Assembly: GCA_964558975.1 (NCBI GenBank)
Contig: CAZLFQ010000001.1
Coordinates: 124,001-188,000, forward strand
DNA: 64,000 bases
Reading direction: 5' to 3'
From: CAZLFQ01 sp964558975
GTDB lineage: Bacteria > Pseudomonadota > Alphaproteobacteria > Rickettsiales > Midichloriaceae
Below, in pieces: positions 54,006 to 62,326 of this stretch. Numbering within the stretch: position 1 is the stretch's first letter; the number at the start of each line of letters is the position of its first letter. A program made the translations under genes and the position numbers. A model generated the notes under the pieces. That model was not told where the DNA came from. It did not search any database and saw only the letters and a program-made list of their open reading frames with translations.

Positions 54006-54998
54006 ATGAAAGGGAATATGTTAAATCATCAAGAAAACCAAAAAAAGAAGAGCAATTCTGAAATATTAAGAAATGCATTAGTAAACAGTGTTTGTAAAAC
54101 AGTTTGTTTTGATTTGATGTTTACAGCGGCATTTGAAGGTTATACAGGTTTAACTAAGTATACTTTAGGAAAAGGATTGTTGGCTGTATCTATCTATGGA
54201 GTAAGGGAGTTAACAAATGAATTTATTCCTATATTATCTATCCCTGTTGGATTAGTTGCAGGTGGGGTTAAAGGCTTCTGTGGTTTATCAATGGATAAAG
54301 GGATTAGCGCAGCATTTGAAAGTAAAGACTATCTATACAATGCTTTTAATAATTTTTCATATGAAACTAGCAAAACATTTTTTGATAAGACATTCTTTGA
54401 TGATTGGGTTGCTACGCCAATTATAGAATTTGGTGAAAGTGTAATGAAAAAAGTTATTAAGGGTGAGATGAATTTTGGCAGTCATGGCCTCAAAGACAAG
54501 CTTCTTAAAGATTTTCTTCATATTACAGGAATCTCTACGTTAGCTATAGGAATATATGTAGAGCTATCATCAGCGGCGAAATACTATGCTAGTATTGCAT
54601 CTAGATCAATGTTTACAAAATATTCTAATGAGTCATTTGCTATTTTGACAGGGATTGGTTTAATTGCAGCCAACGAGTTGTTTAATCAAAGCAATCTTGT
54701 AAGCTATGATATGTTGCGCCTTTGCTATGGATTAACAGCAGTTTCATATTGTTTTGCAAATCAATATAAGTTGGGTAAAAGAATTGTTGAATCTATTGAT
54801 AACAAAAATGGACAATTGTTTATGATGTCTACAGTTGCTTCGTCAGCTCTTGCCGCATGTGCTGAAAATATTATGGTTGGATCAGACCCGAGCGCAGTAT
54901 TAGGAATAACAGTTTCAAGTTTGTTAGTTGGTGCATTGATGCAGAAGATGTGTCGAGAAAAAGCTGCGGCAGCGCCTGAGAAGCTTAAAATAAGCTAA
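54006..54998 (+). CDS. Hypothetical membrane protein
   Basis: Unrecognised protein of 330 residues with several hydrophobic segments (about 65-90, 180-200, 215-235, 285-315) separated by polar stretches. There is no cleavable signal. The frame extends to a TTG at 53997, but a TATAAT at 53983 puts the likely transcript start next to it; ATG 54006 or ATG 54018 (AGGGA directly before it) are more plausible. It ends 23 nt before the 3' end of tRNA-Trp on the other strand. Confidence 0.6.
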   Translation: MKGNMLNHQENQKKKSNSEILRNALVNSVCKTVCFDLMFTAAFEGYTGLTKYTLGKGLLAVSIYGVRELTNEFIPILSIPVGLVAGGVKGFCGLSMDKGISAAFESKDYLYNAFNNFSYETSKTFFDKTFFDDWVATPIIEFGESVMKKVIKGEMNFGSHGLKDKLLKDFLHITGISTLAIGIYVELSSAAKYYASIASRSMFTKYSNESFAILTGIGLIAANELFNQSNLVSYDMLRLCYGLTAVSYCFANQYKLGKRIVESIDNKNGQLFMMSTVASSALAACAENIMVGSDPSAVLGITVSSLLVGALMQKMCREKAAAAPEKLKIS

Positions 54999-55021
54999 TT
55001 TTGAGTAATTTAAGAGAAAAC

Positions 55022-55096
55022 TGGCAGGAGCGATAGGACTCGAACCCACAACCCCCGGTTTTGGAGACCGGTGCTCTACCATTGAGCTACACTCCT
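55022..55096 (-). tRNA. tRNA-Trp (anticodon CCA)
   Basis: The minus strand folds into a cloverleaf. The acceptor stem is AGGAGTG/CGCTCCT (one G-U). The D arm is AGCTC-AATGGTA-GAGC, and the anticodon stem CCGGT/ACCGG encloses loop CTCCAAA with anticodon CCA. The T arm has loop TTCGAGT. Discriminator G is followed by an encoded CCA (55022-55024). Confidence 0.97.
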
Positions 55097-55211
55097 GCGT
55101 TTCAACAGCACTTATATACTAAAATTAATTAGTATTAAAGTATTAAGTGATTATCAATAGGTTGAAAAATTAAAAGATCGATATAGACTCTTTCTCACAA
55201 AAGAGAGAATA

Positions 55212-55646
55212 ATGATGGAAAAAGAACTACATATATATTGTGACGGAGCGTGTAGCGGTAATCCAGGACCAGGTGGTTGGGGTGCGGTTTTAATTTGGGG
55301 TGATAAAGAAAAAGAAATATCTGGCGCTGAGTTGAATACCACAAATAATCGTATGGAATTAAGAGCAGCTATCGAAGCAATTAAAAGTGTTAAAAAGAAA
55401 GTTAAGATTATAGTTCACACAGACAGTCAATATGTTAAAAACGGCATTACAGTTTGGATTAAAGATTGGGTAAAGAAAAATTGGAACAATGGAAAAGTAA
55501 AAAACATAGAGCTGTGGAAAGAGCTTCTAGATGAATCTTCTAAGCATGACATCAAATGGAAGTGGGTTAAAGGGCACAGTGGTGTTGAGTATAATGAAAA
55601 AGCTGATATGCTGGCTCGTGAGGCAATAAAGGGGATGTTAAAGTGA
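55212..55646 (+). CDS. rnhA: Ribonuclease HI
   Basis: RNase HI cleaves RNA in RNA-DNA hybrids. The 144-residue protein has the four catalytic carboxylates D11 (YCDGACSGNPGPGGWG), E49 (NNRMELRA), D71 (HTDSQYV) and D132 (EKADMLA), plus H122 in KGHSGVEYN. Full length. Two adjacent ATGs (55212, 55215) could start it. It overlaps the next gene by 4 nt. Confidence 0.97.
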   Translation: MMEKELHIYCDGACSGNPGPGGWGAVLIWGDKEKEISGAELNTTNNRMELRAAIEAIKSVKKKVKIIVHTDSQYVKNGITVWIKDWVKKNWNNGKVKNIELWKELLDESSKHDIKWKWVKGHSGVEYNEKADMLAREAIKGMLK

Positions 55647-55960
55647 GTATAGAAATCACAAAACTTTTTTCTGAAATTGAGGATGAATTAAAAAAAGCAA
55701 ATATAAAATTGCTTGAGAATGAAGTTGTTCAATTAGATGTTTTGGAAGCTAAAGTTGAAGAGCTAGTATCATGTTTTAGTAATCTTGATTCAGTTGAAAG
55801 TGGGAAGCATCGTGATAAGTTAAGGCAAATATCTGAAGAGACCAAAAAAATTAGAGATATAGTAGCTGCTCAGATGTTGGATATTCAAAAATCAATTGCT
55901 GACATGAATAAACGTCAGAAAGCCGATAATTCCTACTTTAGAGCCATAAATGATAATTAA
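55643..55960 (+). CDS. Hypothetical helical protein, possibly FlgN-like
   Basis: A 105-residue all-helical protein that starts with GTG overlapping the rnhA stop. Its text (LLENEVVQLDVLEAKVEELVSCF, then IRDIVAAQMLDIQKSIADM) has the two-helix pattern of FlgN-type flagellar export chaperones. The match is weak and could be chance coiled-coil similarity. A flagellar role would fit the FlbD-like regulator at 39.5 kb. Confidence 0.55.
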   Translation: MSIEITKLFSEIEDELKKANIKLLENEVVQLDVLEAKVEELVSCFSNLDSVESGKHRDKLRQISEETKKIRDIVAAQMLDIQKSIADMNKRQKADNSYFRAINDN

Positions 55961-55971
55961 ATGGTTAAGAG

Positions 55972-56427
55972 ATGAATGATAGTAAAACAGGTCTGGAGCT
56001 TATTATAAGAAGACTTAGTTCTAGGGTGGGCGATGGTAATTTGAGTCCTGATGATAGTAGTGATGGAAGTTTTAGCAGTTGTGAAACTTCGTATTCAGTA
56101 GATAGATCAGTATCTATAGAAAGAATTAATAGGAAATTAGGGCTTGCTGATAGTGGCTCTATATTGTTGAGTTCTTCAACATCATCGATTAATACTCCTA
56201 AATTACACACTCAAAGTTGTAACCAAGATGGATTTACATCATTTGATGATGAAACACCAGCACCAAGAAATAGGCTAAGAAGACAAGCAACTTCTCGTAA
56301 TCTTCAAATTGTACACACCGAAACGTTTGACGGTGATGTAGTTAGGCATCATAAATCAGTTGATGCAGCGGGTTTAACTGAAAGGGTTAAAAAAAGTAAA
56401 CGAAAGGAAAAAACTACTTCTAGATGA
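55972..56427 (+). CDS. Hypothetical disordered Ser-rich protein
   Basis: Unrecognised 151-residue polar protein. The first 80 residues are dominated by Ser, Asp and Gly. The C-terminus is basic (RVKKSKRKEKTTSR). No hydrophobic segment. Low complexity makes it a weak prediction, but the frame is open and it follows the preceding gene by 11 nt. Confidence 0.5.
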   Translation: MNDSKTGLELIIRRLSSRVGDGNLSPDDSSDGSFSSCETSYSVDRSVSIERINRKLGLADSGSILLSSSTSSINTPKLHTQSCNQDGFTSFDDETPAPRNRLRRQATSRNLQIVHTETFDGDVVRHHKSVDAAGLTERVKKSKRKEKTTSR

Positions 56428-56486
56428 GTTTACTTTGATTTTTTAGCTACTCGCCATATACTATATAGATCAATATAGTAATAAAT

Positions 56487-57653
56487 ATGCCAAACATTGC
56501 TTCAAAAGTATTCGCCTGTGTCTTAGTCGTGTTTGCAGCTGCGCTGGCTTACTCAATAATTACTCCAAATAAAATTGCCTATTGGGATAAGCAAAGGAAA
56601 GGAGCTAATATATTTAACCATGAGATAATTCAAGAAAATATTGAACAAGCTAAAACTTATGGAATTGAATATTTAAGGATCTCTCCTCATAAAATGTTGT
56701 CTGCATCTAAAGACTTTTTACTCGGTGATGCAGATGATTACAAATCTCTTATTCCAGAAGATGTAGAAAAACTAAAAAGAGTACTTGATTGGTGTCATGA
56801 GAATAACATCAAAGTAGTTTTAGTTATGGCTAGCTTACCAGGCAGTAGATGGTTGATGGATAATTATCCAGGTGACCATGATTTGAGAATTTGGCAGGAT
56901 GCAAAGTATCAAGAGCAAGCAGCGCAAATGTGGCAGGATATTGCAAAAGAATTTAGGCATCATCCAGCAATTGTTGGGTTTGATATTATGAACAATCCAT
57001 ATTTAGAAAGAATGTGGAATAAAGAGTCTGCTGTTTTATGTGATATTGAACAAGAGTCTGCACAAGAAATGCTAAATAAATTTTATGAAAAAGTTGTAGC
57101 AAAGATTCGTGAAGTAGATAGTGAGACTCCTATATTACTAGAGTCATCAGGCTATTCTGATCCTAGATGCTTCAAGAAGCTCAAGCCATTGGCTGACAAA
57201 AATATTTTATATACATTCCACATTTATGCTCCAATGGAGTATACAAATATGGGAATCAACAAAGGTAAGTTTACATATCCAGGTAATATTGAAGATATAG
57301 ATTCAAAAAAAACAAAATACTGGGATAAGTATGCTTTAGAGCAATTGGTAAGTGATGTAGTGATATTTCAAAAACGTTTTAATATACCCTCTAATAGAAT
57401 AATAACATCTGAGTTTGGCGCTAACCGTGCAGTGAAGGGGCTGGAATATTATTTTGAGGATATAATTGATTTAGTAAACGAGCAAAATTGGCATTGGTCT
57501 GTTTATGCATTTCGCGAAGATACTTGGGATGGAATGGATTATGAATTTGCTGGTTTCATTGATTATAGCGATGAGAATGCAAAACGATGCCCAAACTTCA
57601 ATCCAAAAAATCCAGTTTTTCAATTACTTCGAAATGAATGGAGAAATAAGTAA
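56487..57653 (+). CDS. GH5 (cellulase-fold) protein lacking the acid/base glutamate
   Basis: The 388-residue protein begins with a signal or anchor helix (about 6-27) and continues as a GH5 barrel: PHKM near strand 2, DWCHENNIKVVLVM, GFDIMNNPY, YTFHIYAPMEYTN (H245, Y247), IITSEFGANR (nucleophile E309) and NWHWSVYAFRE. In GH5 enzymes strand 4 ends in NEP, whose Glu is the acid/base. Here the codons AAC AAT CCA give N169-N170-P171, so the usual acid/base is absent while the nucleophile is kept. The protein may be a lectin-like or altered enzyme. It meets the next gene tail to tail with one base between stops. Confidence 0.8.
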   Translation: MPNIASKVFACVLVVFAAALAYSIITPNKIAYWDKQRKGANIFNHEIIQENIEQAKTYGIEYLRISPHKMLSASKDFLLGDADDYKSLIPEDVEKLKRVLDWCHENNIKVVLVMASLPGSRWLMDNYPGDHDLRIWQDAKYQEQAAQMWQDIAKEFRHHPAIVGFDIMNNPYLERMWNKESAVLCDIEQESAQEMLNKFYEKVVAKIREVDSETPILLESSGYSDPRCFKKLKPLADKNILYTFHIYAPMEYTNMGINKGKFTYPGNIEDIDSKKTKYWDKYALEQLVSDVVIFQKRFNIPSNRIITSEFGANRAVKGLEYYFEDIIDLVNEQNWHWSVYAFREDTWDGMDYEFAGFIDYSDENAKRCPNFNPKNPVFQLLRNEWRNK

Positions 57654-57654
57654 A

Positions 57655-60306
57655 TTATTTTGAAAAATCTAAGACCCTTGGTTTTACATTTTTAAGATCT
57701 ATTCGTTTATTGGCTCTCCTATCACTTGCTAATTGTCTTGTAATTTGATTTGTAGCTCCCTTAACAAATGGTGTATATGGTCCTAACTTAAATGAAAATT
57801 TACCATCCATTCCTAAAAATACTGGCTGAGTTTTATTGCTTATATGTCGCACACAATATCTCATAGCTTTTTGCTCATAGAATGCTGATAAATAAGTTCC
57901 TAATAACAATTTACAGAGCTTGTTTTCATTAGTGTGTGGTGCAAAAGATTCGAATGCTTGGCTAAATAAATTATATGCTTCCTTTGTTAATCCGTATTTC
58001 CTTAAATATTTTGGATTATATTTTTTATCAAATGATGGGTATCTTGCAGCCGATTGACCAATTATCCACTCGCCCTTTATCATCCCCCAGAATGCAGCCT
58101 CTCTTTCTGCAATCTTAAGATTATCAATGACGATCTCTGCTTTGTAGTTCAGAATTGGTACTGATACCATGGCTGTAGATGCTAATTCTGCTAACGGCAG
58201 ATTTACAAAGTAAACTTTGCCAGAATGTGGTCTTTCGCATCTTCCTTCGTTATTATGTCTTGGACGAAGTCTTTTATTTTCATGACCTTCATATATTTTA
58301 ACTCCAAGTGCATAGTTGAAAGGATGGCGCGGTGTTTCACCAGTACTTGCTAGAGGGTTGCCATCTATACTTGAGTTTATAGCTTTCAAAAATTTTGGGA
58401 ATAGATCGTACTTGTCTGTATATAATTCGTGGAAGAAATAAAGAGCATTAGAAAATTTACGATCTCGAAATTCTGGATCATAAAAGTTCTCTTCGTCTTC
58501 CAATTTACGTTTGAAATTAATAATTTTTTTTGCATGAGGTGTTGCTTTTTCCTCAATTGACTCAAGTGTATGATTTCTTAAATCATCTATAGCTATGTCT
58601 GCTGCACGCAAAGATGCCGATGCAAATTGAGGGTGGCCAACTTCATCAAGGTTCCTGTGGTGTCTTCTCGCTGGTTGACTCCAATGAGTTGTATAATAAG
58701 ATAGGCCTCTAAAATATAATAAGGAGAATTTAGTTTCTAAGCTATTTAACAATTCTGCAACCTTTCCTTGGTTGCGAGCTACTTCATATTGTCTATTTAG
58801 AATTGCTAAATCCGCTTTTGCTTTTTCGGATGCAGTGTAAGAAAAATCACTTGGGGGAAATTTTGATGAAAGATTTTTTTCAGTTACAGCAACTTCTTCC
58901 CCATTAATAATGCTTTTTAAATGTTTAACAATACTAGTAAGATCAGCTTTATTTGTTAATTGTCCTAATGAAAGATTTTCACCCATAGCTATTTCTGAAT
59001 CTGATAAATCACTATCAGAATCGTCACTTAGGTTTGCGCCTAAATAGTCGTGTTTTGCAGTTTCTTGGCTTTTTAAATAGTCAGCAAGCTCAGCTATTGG
59101 TTTTTTAGCTAATTCAGGATCGAAAACTTTTAGTAAGTCTCTTCTGATTCTACAATCAAAACTCCCTTCTGGGTGGCGTAGAGATTCATAGCATAATGCA
59201 GTAGCAATCCTTAGTTCTACGTCATCTTTCTTTAAAAGATCTATACATTTTGCTATCTCATCGTTGAATTTTAGATGGTCTTTATGCTTTCTAAGTACGT
59301 ATTTAAGGTAAAAAGCTATTTCTTCATCTTCTGTTAGATCTACAATCTCAAAAAGTTCCGTATCACTAACTTTATAGTGACTAAATACTTGTTCTGCGAA
59401 TTTGCTTTTTTTAGATATAGCTTGTTGTATCAAATCGTCACGATCATCTTTATCATGGTTAGAATCTTCAAATAACTGAAGGAGCTGTTTCCTAATTGCG
59501 TATTGAAAACTGTCTTCCCCGTGCTTTTCAGATGCTTTGCCCATAGCTTCTAAGATTTCCAGTTCTATATAAGAACCACTTAGTAGTTTTACACATTTCG
59601 CTATTTCTTTTTTAAAACGTGGATTTGTGTCATATTCCCGAAATACATATTTAAGGTAGAATTCTATCTGTTCAGCATCTTCAAGGTCTACAAAATCAAA
59701 AAGTCCCGAATCGCAAATTTTAAAATATGCGCCTAAGTGTTCTAGAATGTTTTCACACTTTTGAGCCATAGCCTCGTATAACCATTCTTGGTACTCTCCT
59801 GAAGAAGGAGCTATACAGCTATATTGAATTACATCAAATAGCTCTGCATCGTCGTGAAGAATGACGTGGGTACGAACCACTTCTGCATCTATATTTACTC
59901 TTGATTCATCGATTTTATCTAATGCTTGAGATAGCTTTTCAGCATTATTCTCTTCTAGAGCTTCTCTAATCTCTTCATTCAATTCATCTTGGCGATCATT
60001 ATAATCTTCACCTTCTCTCCAGAGTGCTGATTCTGTGCTAGCAACAGATTCATTATCTTCATCAGAAAAGACATTCGAAGAGTTGAAAATTATGCTATTC
60101 AGAAATCGTTCATGTGATCTGCTTAGCCTAAAATCTACACCTGCATTAATGTTTGCAAATTCAGCTCTAGAATTGCTATCAGAGTCTTCGTTTCCATCTA
60201 AATCTGTGTCATAATTGGCGCTAGAGTCTTCGGTTTCTGTGTCAGCATCGTAACTTACTTCGTCTTCATTATCGCTGCTATATGAATTATAATCTCTCGA
60301 ATTCAT
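57655..60306 (-). CDS. Large acidic repeat protein, unknown function
   Basis: Unrecognised 883-residue protein. The first 110 residues are very acidic (Asp, Glu, Ser) and probably disordered. Two homologous units of about 110 residues follow (about 174-284 and 290-398), sharing (L/E)LF(D/E)(F/I)VDL, EI(A/E)FYLKYV(F/L)R and EIAKC(V/I)(K/D)LL. The unit HDDAELFDVIQYS near 151 may be a partial third copy. The C-terminal 250 residues (YFVNLPLAELASTAMV, EREAAFWGMIKGEW) look folded but match nothing I know. No signal peptide or membrane segment. An extended -10 (TGGTACAAT) lies upstream. It may be a host-directed protein. Confidence 0.65.
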   Translation of the reverse strand: MNSRDYNSYSSDNEDEVSYDADTETEDSSANYDTDLDGNEDSDSNSRAEFANINAGVDFRLSRSHERFLNSIIFNSSNVFSDEDNESVASTESALWREGEDYNDRQDELNEEIREALEENNAEKLSQALDKIDESRVNIDAEVVRTHVILHDDAELFDVIQYSCIAPSSGEYQEWLYEAMAQKCENILEHLGAYFKICDSGLFDFVDLEDAEQIEFYLKYVFREYDTNPRFKKEIAKCVKLLSGSYIELEILEAMGKASEKHGEDSFQYAIRKQLLQLFEDSNHDKDDRDDLIQQAISKKSKFAEQVFSHYKVSDTELFEIVDLTEDEEIAFYLKYVLRKHKDHLKFNDEIAKCIDLLKKDDVELRIATALCYESLRHPEGSFDCRIRRDLLKVFDPELAKKPIAELADYLKSQETAKHDYLGANLSDDSDSDLSDSEIAMGENLSLGQLTNKADLTSIVKHLKSIINGEEVAVTEKNLSSKFPPSDFSYTASEKAKADLAILNRQYEVARNQGKVAELLNSLETKFSLLYFRGLSYYTTHWSQPARRHHRNLDEVGHPQFASASLRAADIAIDDLRNHTLESIEEKATPHAKKIINFKRKLEDEENFYDPEFRDRKFSNALYFFHELYTDKYDLFPKFLKAINSSIDGNPLASTGETPRHPFNYALGVKIYEGHENKRLRPRHNNEGRCERPHSGKVYFVNLPLAELASTAMVSVPILNYKAEIVIDNLKIAEREAAFWGMIKGEWIIGQSAARYPSFDKKYNPKYLRKYGLTKEAYNLFSQAFESFAPHTNENKLCKLLLGTYLSAFYEQKAMRYCVRHISNKTQPVFLGMDGKFSFKLGPYTPFVKGATNQITRQLASDRRANKRIDLKNVKPRVLDFSK

Positions 60307-60430
60307 AACTTGCCCCTAAAAAATTTGCATTATTGTACCACAAAGCGGCGTAAAATGAAGCTTTTATATATTAGCTTGAATGACTGTTGCATTTTAATAT
60401 ACTAAATTGCATTTATTAATAAGTATCGCT

Positions 60431-60862
60431 ATGAAAAAAAGACATGCTGCAACAGCACAAAAACCTTCTCAAAGCATTGATAAAAAGCCATGGATACCTA
60501 TCAATCTTGTCATGGTTACTGGTATGAGGAATGCTATTGCTCTTTCTAGAGGATTTGGTGTTCCAATCTTCGTATATGAAGGTATGAAGCCATTTTTATT
60601 TGAATGTGATTCTGATAAAGGAGCGTTTTCCAAACACTGTGAGTTCAATGGATTTTGTATATTAGCATGCACATTCCTTGGATCCGCCTTATTATATAGT
60701 TTAGATGTGCTTTTGCTCAGTGTAGAGACAAGAATGAAAGGGATAGACCCAGATGCATTAAAACTAGAGTTGCAAATAGCTGGATTAGATAAGCAAACGC
60801 AATTAAAACTTTTAGAAGCACAACAAAAAGGAACTTTGAAGATTTCAGTGGCTTTAGCCTAA
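60431..60862 (+). CDS. Hypothetical single-pass membrane protein
   Basis: A protein of 143 residues: basic N-terminus, one clear membrane helix (about 75-100, FCILACTFLGSALLYSLDVLLL), and a C-terminal amphipathic helix (about 110-135). Unrecognised. The reading frame extends to a TTG at 60407, but the ATG at 60431 gives the natural MKKRHAA start. It is divergent from the 883-residue protein. Confidence 0.55.
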   Translation: MKKRHAATAQKPSQSIDKKPWIPINLVMVTGMRNAIALSRGFGVPIFVYEGMKPFLFECDSDKGAFSKHCEFNGFCILACTFLGSALLYSLDVLLLSVETRMKGIDPDALKLELQIAGLDKQTQLKLLEAQQKGTLKISVALA

Positions 60863-60912
60863 TATAGTTGAAATCTTCAATTCCGAGTCTATAATTCGCT
60901 AAAAAAGGATTT

Positions 60913-61170
60913 ATGAATTTACCAAAAATAGCATCTGAAAGATCGATAAAAATACAAGTAGAGCAGGGCAAAACATATAAGTGGTGTGCATGTGGTCTTA
61001 GCCAAAGTCAACCATTCTGTGATGGTTCACATGCTGGTACTGGATTTAACCCAGTAGAATACACAGCAGAGGAAAGTAAGTTAGTTGGGTTTTGTGGCTG
61101 CAAGCACTCAAAGTTAGGTGCTATATGCGACGGCGCACATAAAGTTCTATTTGCACAAAAGGCTTCTTGA
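60913..61170 (+). CDS. CDGSH iron-sulphur domain protein
   Basis: The 85-residue protein carries two CDGSH modules, each C-x-C-x8-CDG-x-H: C25, C27, C36, H40 and C61, C63, C72, H76 (CDGSH, CDGAH). Each module should bind a redox-active 2Fe-2S cluster with three Cys and one His, as in mitoNEET relatives. AAAGGA precedes the ATG. The cellular role of bacterial members is largely unknown. Confidence 0.92.
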   Translation: MNLPKIASERSIKIQVEQGKTYKWCACGLSQSQPFCDGSHAGTGFNPVEYTAEESKLVGFCGCKHSKLGAICDGAHKVLFAQKAS

Positions 61171-61230
61171 AAAACATTTTGTTTCATGTCATCTAAGTTA
61201 AAATCAATTTAATTTTTAAAAGGTTTTTTT

Positions 61231-62196
61231 ATGATTGACTCTACTGCAGCTAGCACAACAACTATTGCATCAACAAAACCTTCCGCTGGAAGCATTGAAG
61301 GATTAGTCAGTCTTGTTCATGAAGCCAATCTAGATTTTAGTTTGCCTGGTTTTAATTTTAAATTTGCTAATCATCTCTACCATTACTACAAAAAATCAAA
61401 AGCAAGTGTGGGATTTGATGAGATAGCTGAGCAACTCTACCAAAAAAGTCAAAATGCCACAGCGACCGCTAAGGAACTATACTTTCTCGCGCTCTATTGT
61501 GATTATTCTAAAAAAGCAGCAACTTCATTGGGAATTGTAAGATTTGGAATAGCGCCAGATTTTTATATTCCAAAAAACTTTCATAAAAAGGATTGGGCTA
61601 AATATAGTAATGCGTTTTCTTTTCTTGAAAAAGCTATAGCAATGGGCGATACGCAGTCGGCTGTTTTACTGTGTGCAATGAAATTTCTTAAAGGAAAAGA
61701 CGGATTTACCCAAACTAAAGAATCAAAAGAGGAAGAAGATAAGTATATAGAACATTTGAAAACCGCAACGGTCATACATGCGGTTGCAATTTATTTTCAT
61801 AAATCATATTCACAATCATTAGTTGACCTACTCACCTATGCTAGTGAGCAAGGCAATGCTCAAGCTAAAGGTATGCTAGCAGTTATGAATCTTGAGCTAG
61901 CAGACTTGCCTGCTGTAACTGTAGAAAAGCCAATACCAGCAGAAAGATCTCTAAAACTTCTTGCAGAATCTTCACTTGCAAATTTTGCAGTGGCTTCATG
62001 TGTTTTAGGTGCTCTCAATTATTATGGAGCAGATAAATTTGGTTTTGAATGCGATACTAAGGAAGCCGTTCAGCAATATGAAAGATGCCAAGCTGCACGT
62101 AAAGCGTTTCCAAAATCTGCTCGCGAAAAATTTTGGGGCGATCGTGTTCAGGAGTGTCTTAATAGAGCACGTGAAGCTGCAAGTGCAAGTAAATAA
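61231..62196 (+). CDS. Sel1/TPR-like helical repeat protein
   Basis: A 321-residue helical protein with Sel1-type units, for example FSFLEKAIAMGDTQSAVLL, YASEQGNAQAKGMLAVM and VASCVLGALNYYGADKF...DTKEAVQQYERC. Such repeats bind other proteins. There is no signal peptide or membrane segment. The N-terminal 25 residues are Ser/Thr/Ala-rich. It lies between the CDGSH gene and htpG and is probably transcribed alone. Confidence 0.6.
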   Translation: MIDSTAASTTTIASTKPSAGSIEGLVSLVHEANLDFSLPGFNFKFANHLYHYYKKSKASVGFDEIAEQLYQKSQNATATAKELYFLALYCDYSKKAATSLGIVRFGIAPDFYIPKNFHKKDWAKYSNAFSFLEKAIAMGDTQSAVLLCAMKFLKGKDGFTQTKESKEEEDKYIEHLKTATVIHAVAIYFHKSYSQSLVDLLTYASEQGNAQAKGMLAVMNLELADLPAVTVEKPIPAERSLKLLAESSLANFAVASCVLGALNYYGADKFGFECDTKEAVQQYERCQAARKAFPKSAREKFWGDRVQECLNRAREAASASK

Positions 62197-62256
62197 ATTT
62201 TTCAGACATGTACTTCCCTTCTATAAGTGAAAGCTATATATTTGCATTCAAAGGTA

Positions 62257-62285
62257 CTTGAAATTAGAAAGTAGGGTACTATATG
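62257..62285 (+). promoter_or_regulatory. Sigma-32-like heat-shock promoter of htpG
   Basis: CTTGAAA (62257-62263) is a perfect RpoH -35, followed after 15 nt by CTATATG, which fits the alphaproteobacterial -10 (CYTAT). It lies 42 nt before the htpG ATG. Confidence 0.65.
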
Positions 62286-62326
62286 TTTATCATGATAATT
62301 ATAGATGTATTTCACGGAAGAAAACC

